Assembly: GCA_023336875.1 (NCBI GenBank) | Contig: JAMBLH010000025.1 | Coordinates: 1 to 6,737 of the forward strand | DNA: 6,737 nucleotides | From: Actinomycetes bacterium | GTDB lineage: Bacteria > Actinomycetota > Acidimicrobiia > Spongiisociales > UBA5794 | Direction of reading: 5' to 3' | In this document: positions 1 through 4,869 of the stretch, one piece after another | Layout: each line of letters starts with the position of its first letter | Position numbering within the stretch: the first letter of the stretch is position 1 | Translations under genes and position numbers: made by a program | The notes under the pieces: model-generated | The model's database searches: none | The model's input: only the letters and a program-made list of their open reading frames with translations | What the model was told of the DNA's origin: nothing

Positions 1-850
1 AAAGCGTTGTGACGTCCGTGACGAGCAGGCCCTGTCGCAGACCCTCGGTGAGGGCATCCTCTGTTGGCGATGCAATTGCATCGACGAGCCGGCGCTCGGT
101 TTCGCCAGGCACAACCGATACAAGCTCAAGGACATGGCGGGCCTCGGGCGTGAGTTTGCGAACTCTTGTGAGTACCGCATCCTGCACAGATGCGGGTACG
201 GCTTCAACTCCTGATGCCAGAACCTCGGTGACGAAGAGAGGGTTGCCGTCGGTGAGTCTGAGCACTTCATCGATATCGAAGGAGCCCTCATCGACCATCG
301 ATGCGATCGCGTCAGCCGAGAGATGGTTGAGCGGCATGCGAATGAGATTCCCGGGGGGAAGGTCACCGATCACCTGGCGAAGCGGATGCTCCGAATCGAC
401 CTCGACGTCACGATAGGTGAGAATTAGTAGCCCATTCGTGCGCGCGATTCTCCGGCCGAGGAACTTGATCAGATCAAGCGTTGCTTCATCCGCCCATTGA
501 GTGTCCTCGAGGACGAGCACGGTTGGACGCAGTGAACGCATCAACAGGTCAAGCACTGCCTCCATGACTGCCCTGCGGTCCCCGTCGGCGAGCGGTTGAA
601 GGAGTGAGGCCTCATCGCGAGCGATGTCCCAGATCGGTCCGAAGGGTTGGGGGGTGAGTAGATCATCACACGCGCCGAGAAGAGTGTGTGCATGAGCGGT
701 GGCCTCGCTCAGCGCGCGATCGATGAGCGTGCTTTTGCCGATCCCAGCTTCACCGCGCACCAACACGACTCGTCCGCCGGTTGGACCAATTCCGTCGAGC
801 AGTTCGGCGAATATCGCAAGCTCAGTTTCGCGCTCAAGAATGATCGGCAT
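1..850 (-). CDS. MalT/LuxR-type ATPase regulator, N-terminal part (3' end off window)
   Basis: Reading the minus strand gives 283 uninterrupted codons that run off the left edge. Counting from the ATG at 850-848, residues 33-41 (GEAGIGKST, Lys39) form a Walker A loop and residues 111-116 (VLVLED, followed by TQWAD) a Walker B strand. A later strand reads LLILTYRD, and LTDGNPLFVTEVL matches the GNPFFVEE-like motif of AAA_16/STAND ATPases. The opening MPIILERETEL resembles the usual LLERExEL start of large LuxR-family regulators. Such proteins bind ATP and an inducer, and usually end in a helix-turn-helix that activates transcription. That domain would lie outside the window, so the DNA-binding role is inferred. 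An in-frame ATG at 871-869 is an alternative start. I prefer 850 because GGGAGGG (854-860) precedes it, although the spacing is short, and because the family resemblance begins there. It diverges from malQ and may control it. An adenylate-cyclase-type or other STAND protein with the same ATPase is possible. Confidence 0.82.
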   Translation of the reverse strand, partial: MPIILERETELAIFAELLDGIGPTGGRVVLVRGEAGIGKSTLIDRALSEATAHAHTLLGACDDLLTPQPFGPIWDIARDEASLLQPLADGDRRAVMEAVLDLLMRSLRPTVLVLEDTQWADEATLDLIKFLGRRIARTNGLLILTYRDVEVDSEHPLRQVIGDLPPGNLIRMPLNHLSADAIASMVDEGSFDIDEVLRLTDGNPLFVTEVLASGVEAVPASVQDAVLTRVRKLTPEARHVLELVSVVPGETERRLVDAIASPTEDALTEGLRQGLLVTDVTTL

Positions 851-853
851 CGG

Positions 854-860
854 CCCTCCC
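854..860 (-). promoter_or_regulatory. Possible ribosome binding site for the ATPase regulator
   Basis: Read on the minus strand this is GGGAGGG, a purine run matching the anti-Shine-Dalgarno complement. It ends 3-4 bases before the ATG at 850-848, which is closer than the usual 5-9. It is the main reason for preferring that ATG over the one at 871-869, which has only a pyrimidine/GC-rich stretch upstream. Confidence 0.4.
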
Positions 861-878
861 ACACGCAGCATACGGACC

Positions 879-888
879 GGGGCGGAGG
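879..888 (+). promoter_or_regulatory. Candidate MalT-box-like site
   Basis: GGGGCGGAGG matches the E. coli MalT box consensus GGGGA(T/G)GAGG at 9 of 10 positions. The mismatch is the fifth base, which lies in the conserved core. It is about 50-59 bases upstream of the presumed malQ transcription start, a plausible activator distance, and lies next to a gene for a MalT-like ATPase. The consensus comes from enterobacteria and the region is rich in G runs, so a chance match is quite possible. I see only one box, whereas MalT-controlled promoters normally carry several. Confidence 0.25.
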
Positions 889-892
889 GCTG

Positions 893-904
893 ACAATGTA
901 TTGT
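893..904. repeat. Short perfect inverted repeat ACAAT-GT-ATTGT
   Basis: This is a 12-base palindrome with 5-base arms around a GT centre. It is AT-rich within an otherwise GC-rich intergenic region and lies just upstream of the proposed -35 element for malQ, touching its first base. It could be an operator half-site pair for a dimeric regulator, but no protein can be assigned from the sequence. Confidence 0.45.
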
Positions 905-931
905 TGTTGCGCGCCGCTGCGGCGCGATAAT
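904..931 (+). promoter_or_regulatory. Putative promoter of the malQ-glgP-glgX operon
   Basis: TTGTTG at 904-909 (also 901-906) can serve as the -35 element. GATAAT at 926-931 matches the -10 consensus TATAAT at five of six positions. The spacer is 16 bases (19 with the other -35). The -10 ends six bases before the GTG at 938, so the transcript would begin at or very near the start codon, giving a leaderless mRNA. The absence of a Shine-Dalgarno sequence before 938 agrees with this. The promoter is predicted by eye only. Confidence 0.45.
910..926. repeat. GC-rich perfect inverted repeat in the promoter spacer (possible operator)
   Basis: CGCGCCGC and GCGGCGCG form perfect 8-base arms around a single central T. 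The repeat fills the space between the proposed -35 (904-909) and -10 (926-931), overlapping the latter by one base, which is where a repressor would block RNA polymerase. A one-base loop cannot form a good RNA hairpin, and the element lies upstream of the presumed transcript start, so a protein-binding site is more likely than an attenuator or terminator. The binding protein is unknown. Confidence 0.45.
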
Positions 932-937
932 GGCGTG

Positions 938-2890
938 GTGACCGAAGCCAAACAATCTCGAGCGATCGCCGAACTCGCACGCCAGGCTGGTGTTCTTACC
1001 GAGTGGGTGGATGCTTGGAATGACCGGCAGCAGGTGTCATCAGAAGATCTTCGTACAGTTCTTGCAGCTCTCACAGGGCGTCGACTTGATTCAGTGGACG
1101 CGATCAATGACACAACACGTGATATTGCTCAATCGCGCCCCACAATCGAGCCGGTGCTGGTCGCGTGGGATGGCATTCCTTCTGCCGTACCCATCGACTT
1201 CCCCGTCCAGGACGCAATTCTGGTACTTGAGGACGGTTCCGAAGTCGCGGTTGACGTGGGAGATCGAGTCCTGACGGTTCCAACCGAATTGCCGGTTGGG
1301 TATCACTCACTTGTCTTGAACAACGGCGTGCACACGTCTCATGTCTTCTCCGCTCCCAAGAAGGCGTATCCAGCGCCCCGAAATGTCAGCGGACTGATCG
1401 GTCCCACATACTCCCTTCGGGGCACAGAGCCGGACGCTGGCATCGGAACGGTTGCATGTTTGGAAGGCTTGGCTGACTTTTGCGACGACGCTGACATCGA
1501 AGTTGTCGGAACCCTTCCGCTGCTCGCTGCATTTCCGGATCAGCCATCGCCCTACTCGCCAGCGTCGCGGAGGGCCTGGAATGAGATCTTCGTCGACTTC
1601 AGCGCGATTCCCGGATGGGAGGGTGGACAACCCGTATCCCAGAACGACCATCTGTGGGTGGACTATGCAGCGGCTGGATATGAGATCAGATCGAGTCTCG
1701 CCATCTACTCAGAACATGTCTCGGCCACGCCGGCGTTGCGGTCCGAGGTCGACGAGTTTCTCCGCGCCGAACCTGAGATGCGCCGATATGCCGCGTTCAG
1801 GGCAATGACCGACGCGGCCGGTCGGAACTGGAGGGCGTGGCCAGTGTCCGTTGCAGCTCCTCCCGATCGTGTGGCATATCACGAGACTGTGCAATGGCTG
1901 ATGCACACCCAGCTCACTGGGCTATCACTGAGCCTCAGAGATCGAGGGCAGTACCTCTACCTCGATCTGCCCATTGGATGTCACCCCGACGGGTACGACA
2001 TATGGGATACCCCTGAACAGTTCGCTCCGGCGAGCCTTGGCGCGCCACCTGACACGTTGTTCGTGGGAGGACAGGATTGGGGCTTACCTGCCACCATCCC
2101 AGAAAGGGCACGCGTTGATGGGCATCTGAACTTCCGCAAGGCGATTCGCCGTCAGCTCTCGGTAGCCGGACTCCTGCGCATTGACCATGTCATGGGCATC
2201 CATCGGACATGGTGGGTGCCTCATGGTGCAGGTGCGACCCACGGTGCCTACGTCATGCAACCCACCGACGAGCTATTTGCCATCATCTGCATCGAGTCAG
2301 TTCGCGCACAGGCAGGAGTCGTGGGGGAGAACCTTGGAACAGTTCCGCCTGAGATCCGCACTGCGCTCGATGAGCACGAGCTTCTCGGCATTGCGATGGC
2401 GGACGAAGGAGAGACGGAGCCTCGGTTCGCCGACCTTGTGGCGTTGACAAGCCACGATACGCCCGCTTTCGCTGCATGGTGGAACGGGAACGACATCGTG
2501 GATCTTCTCGAACTGGGTGTATTCGATGAGCAGCGTGCCCACGATGAGCGCGAGTGGCGGACGAACAGCATTCTCCGGATACAGGAGCGGTTCGGGACAG
2601 ACGGGCCGGTGGAGACACGCGACGCCCTGATGGCCTGGATGGCAGGTACCGACGCAGCCGTGGCGCTATTCAGTCTCGATGATCTTCTGATGGAGGAGCG
2701 ACGCCAGAACGTCCCCGGCACGGACTGGGAGCGCCCGAATTGGAGGATCAGATACACGCGCACCCTCGACGAAATCGCAGATGACACCAGAATCGCCTTC
2801 TTGCTCGCCACCCTGAAATCAACCCGCCCAAACCCTGGGGTTGGGGCTGGTTTAGGATTGAGGGTTCTTCGTACCAAGGATTCAGATTGA
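938..2890 (+). CDS. malQ: 4-alpha-glucanotransferase (amylomaltase, GH77)
   Basis: The 650-residue cytoplasmic enzyme transfers alpha-1,4-glucan segments between maltodextrins, releasing glucose and making longer chains for the phosphorylase. Residues 1 to about 150 resemble the helical and beta-sandwich N-terminal extension of actinobacterial and E. coli MalQ. The GH77 barrel follows, with YSLRG, SPYSPASRRAWNEIF and GAPPDTLFVGGQDWGLP. All three catalytic acids are visible: nucleophile Asp416 in LRIDHVMG, acid/base Glu464 in VVGENLGTVP, and Asp507 in TSHDTPAFAAWW. The length fits long-form MalQ. The start is uncertain: GTG938 (MTEAKQSRAIAEL) begins where family similarity begins and lies six bases after a -10-like GATAAT, and GTG935 is adjacent. 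An ATG at 896 would add a Cys-rich stretch encoded by the promoter region and is unlikely. It is the first gene of the operon and overlaps glgP by four bases. Confidence 0.95.
   Translation: MTEAKQSRAIAELARQAGVLTEWVDAWNDRQQVSSEDLRTVLAALTGRRLDSVDAINDTTRDIAQSRPTIEPVLVAWDGIPSAVPIDFPVQDAILVLEDGSEVAVDVGDRVLTVPTELPVGYHSLVLNNGVHTSHVFSAPKKAYPAPRNVSGLIGPTYSLRGTEPDAGIGTVACLEGLADFCDDADIEVVGTLPLLAAFPDQPSPYSPASRRAWNEIFVDFSAIPGWEGGQPVSQNDHLWVDYAAAGYEIRSSLAIYSEHVSATPALRSEVDEFLRAEPEMRRYAAFRAMTDAAGRNWRAWPVSVAAPPDRVAYHETVQWLMHTQLTGLSLSLRDRGQYLYLDLPIGCHPDGYDIWDTPEQFAPASLGAPPDTLFVGGQDWGLPATIPERARVDGHLNFRKAIRRQLSVAGLLRIDHVMGIHRTWWVPHGAGATHGAYVMQPTDELFAIICIESVRAQAGVVGENLGTVPPEIRTALDEHELLGIAMADEGETEPRFADLVALTSHDTPAFAAWWNGNDIVDLLELGVFDEQRAHDEREWRTNSILRIQERFGTDGPVETRDALMAWMAGTDAAVALFSLDDLLMEERRQNVPGTDWERPNWRIRYTRTLDEIADDTRIAFLLATLKSTRPNPGVGAGLGLRVLRTKDSD
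2876..2890 (+). promoter_or_regulatory. glgP ribosome binding site and TTGA start/stop overlap
   Basis: AAGGA at 2876-2880 lies six bases before a TTG at 2887-2889, whose last two bases are the first two of the malQ stop TGA (2888-2890). The good spacing decides for this rare TTG start, as no ATG or GTG in the glgP frame lies nearby. The overlap suggests translational coupling from malQ to glgP. Confidence 0.7.
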
Positions 2891-4869
2891 CCCATACGAC
2901 AACGCGCTCCGAACTCGAAGCAGGACTGATTGCAGTTACCAGCAACTATTCGTGGACGTGGGACCGCCACACCCAATATCTCATCTCACTATTCCCCGAG
3001 GCAACACAGAGTCTCCACCCCAGGCGGAGGGTGTTGGCGTTCACCGACGCCGATTACGACCGCTATCTCGAGGACGAGAGCTTCATTGAACAGACAGAAA
3101 CTGCAGTTGAGCGGATACCCGTTCCTGAGCGCCTTCCCGATGCACAAATCGCCTACTTCTCTCCCGAGTTCGGTATCACGGAGACGCTTCCCCAGTATTC
3201 AGGGGGGTTGGGAGTTCTTGCAGGTGACCATCTCAAGGCTTCGAGCGACCTTGGTCTTCCCCTTGTCGCCGTTGGGCTCTTCTACCGAGACGGCTTCTTC
3301 CACCAGTCGATAGCTGATGGGCACCAACGTGAGCACTACGAACGACACGATCCACGCTCGCTTGGTTTGGAGCAGATGGGGGTCATTGTCGAGATCATCA
3401 TGGATGATCGTGTGGTCAAGGCCCGAGTCTGGAGAGCTGATGTGGGCCGGACGAAGCTCTATCTACTGGATACAGACCTCGATCTCAATGATGAGGATGG
3501 CCGCCATGTCTCAGATCGCCTCTACAGCGGTGACCGCGAGCACAGGATCAGGCAGGAACTGTTGATGGGAGTCGGCGGAGTCCGCGCGCTCCGCCAGCTT
3601 GGCTACAACCCATCCGTGTTCCATCTCAATGAGGGCCATGCGGGTTTCCTCGCGTTCGAGTTGATTGGCGAGGAGATCAACAAGGGACTGACACTTGACG
3701 AAGCAGTCGAAGCGGTCCGCCCGAGAATCGTCTTCACTACTCATACGCCGGTTCCCGCAGGAATTGATCGGTTCCCGCGAGACCTGATGGACAGATATCT
3801 TGGCGTGTGGGCGGAGAGATACGGCGTTTCGATAGATGACCTATGCGACCTGGCCCACATGCCTGGTGAGGACGACACGTTCAACATGGCAGCGTTCTGC
3901 CTCAATGTATCGAGTCGGGCCAATGGTGTGGCCAAACTCCACGGATCGGTGAGCAGGGAGATGTTCGCAGGTGTGCGCGGTGGGTCGGAGATCACTTCAG
4001 TCACCAACGGAGTGCACGTCGAAACATGGGTATACAACCCGCTCCAGGAGGTCCTCGAGGAAGCGCTGGGAACCGGATGGGGAACCGGGGTCCATGAGTC
4101 CTGGGCCGGTGTTGATGACATCGATGACCAGCGGATCCGTGATGTACGCCATCAGGGACGCGAGTTTCTCATCGGCGCGATCAACGACCGCGTTGGTCCG
4201 CATCACCGGCTTGACCCGGGTGCTCTCACCATCGGATTCGCGCGCAGGTTCGCAACCTACAAGCGGGCAGATCTGCTTCTCAAGGACATGGACCGCCTGA
4301 CAGCGCTTCTCGCCGATGACGAACGTCCCGTGCAGTTCGTTTTTGCAGGAAAAGCTCACCCCGCTGACGAGCCGGGGAAGGGAATCCTCCACCGCGTCGT
4401 CAGCTTCGCTGGCTCGGCGGAAGCGAATGGCCGTTTCGTGTTCATCCCGGACTACGAGATGTCGGTTGCGCGGGCGCTGGTTTCCGGGTGCGACGTCTGG
4501 CTGAACAACCCGATCCGCCCGAATGAGGCGTCAGGAACAAGCGGCGAGAAGGCAGCACTCAACGGCGGACTCAACTTCTCTGTGCTCGATGGATGGTGGG
4601 ATGAGTGCTACGACGGAGAGAACGGATGGAAGATCGAGACCTCAGAATCCGAGAACCCGGACGTACGCGATGATGAGGAGGCAGCGTCTCTTCATCGAGT
4701 CCTTGACGAGGAAATCATCCCATTGTTCTATGGGGGCGACGCAACGCCGAGCGCGGATTGGGTCGACAAGATCCGGAGCAACTGGAAATCCCTCGGTCCC
4801 TTCGTATCCGCGGCGAGGATGGTCGATGAATATGACACGCGGCTATATCGACCCGATACGAACTCTTGA
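2887..4869 (+). CDS. glgP: Alpha-glucan (glycogen/maltodextrin) phosphorylase, GT35
   Basis: The enzyme cleaves terminal alpha-1,4-glucosyl units with phosphate to give glucose-1-phosphate, using pyridoxal phosphate. The 660-residue protein is of the Thermotoga/mycobacterial type rather than the E. coli GlgP/MalP type. Residues 1 to about 75 (NYSWTWDRHT at 20-29) resemble the DUF3417 N-terminal region. YSGGLGVLAGDHLKASSDLG starts at Tyr104, and FHLNEGH covers 245-251 (His246 and Glu249 at the active site). GFARRFATYK ends at Lys459 and supplies Arg/Lys phosphate ligands. EASGTSGEKAALNGG contains the PLP Schiff-base Lys555, followed by DGWWDE. All expected catalytic motifs are present. Many actinobacterial homologues have roughly 850 residues. 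This one stops soon after the SAARMVDEY segment, so it lacks the usual C-terminal extension, yet no frameshift is apparent because glgX begins at the stop. Its TTG start has an AAGGA Shine-Dalgarno and overlaps malQ. Confidence 0.94.
   Translation: MTHTTTRSELEAGLIAVTSNYSWTWDRHTQYLISLFPEATQSLHPRRRVLAFTDADYDRYLEDESFIEQTETAVERIPVPERLPDAQIAYFSPEFGITETLPQYSGGLGVLAGDHLKASSDLGLPLVAVGLFYRDGFFHQSIADGHQREHYERHDPRSLGLEQMGVIVEIIMDDRVVKARVWRADVGRTKLYLLDTDLDLNDEDGRHVSDRLYSGDREHRIRQELLMGVGGVRALRQLGYNPSVFHLNEGHAGFLAFELIGEEINKGLTLDEAVEAVRPRIVFTTHTPVPAGIDRFPRDLMDRYLGVWAERYGVSIDDLCDLAHMPGEDDTFNMAAFCLNVSSRANGVAKLHGSVSREMFAGVRGGSEITSVTNGVHVETWVYNPLQEVLEEALGTGWGTGVHESWAGVDDIDDQRIRDVRHQGREFLIGAINDRVGPHHRLDPGALTIGFARRFATYKRADLLLKDMDRLTALLADDERPVQFVFAGKAHPADEPGKGILHRVVSFAGSAEANGRFVFIPDYEMSVARALVSGCDVWLNNPIRPNEASGTSGEKAALNGGLNFSVLDGWWDECYDGENGWKIETSESENPDVRDDEEAASLHRVLDEEIIPLFYGGDATPSADWVDKIRSNWKSLGPFVSAARMVDEYDTRLYRPDTNS
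4866..4869 (+). promoter_or_regulatory. glgP/glgX TTGA stop-start overlap
   Basis: The glgX start TTG (4866-4868) shares two bases with the glgP stop TGA (4867-4869), the same arrangement as at the malQ/glgP junction. No clear Shine-Dalgarno precedes it, so initiation probably depends on ribosomes finishing glgP. An in-frame stop at 4833-4835 and the lack of any ATG or GTG between it and 4866 leave this TTG as the only sensible start. Confidence 0.65.

Noticed and set aside
9..416. Open frame on the plus strand (135 codons)
   Set aside because: It is a Ser/Thr/Arg-rich shadow of the minus-strand ATPase gene, whose translation is clearly the conserved one.
686..937. Upstream extension of the malQ reading frame to an ATG at 686
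   Set aside because: It overlaps the conserved ATPase gene on the other strand, including its Walker A codons, and crosses the promoter region. The added residues have no MalQ-like character.
2831..2842. AACCC-TG-GGGTT inverted repeat near the end of malQ, considered as a terminator
   Set aside because: The stem is only five bases with a two-base loop, no T tract follows, and it lies inside malQ coding sequence just before a coupled gene.
2248..2976. Long open frame on the minus strand (242 codons)
   Set aside because: It lies antisense to the conserved catalytic part of malQ and the start of glgP. Its translation is rich in Ser and Arg, without recognisable motifs, as expected of a shadow frame in GC-rich coding DNA.
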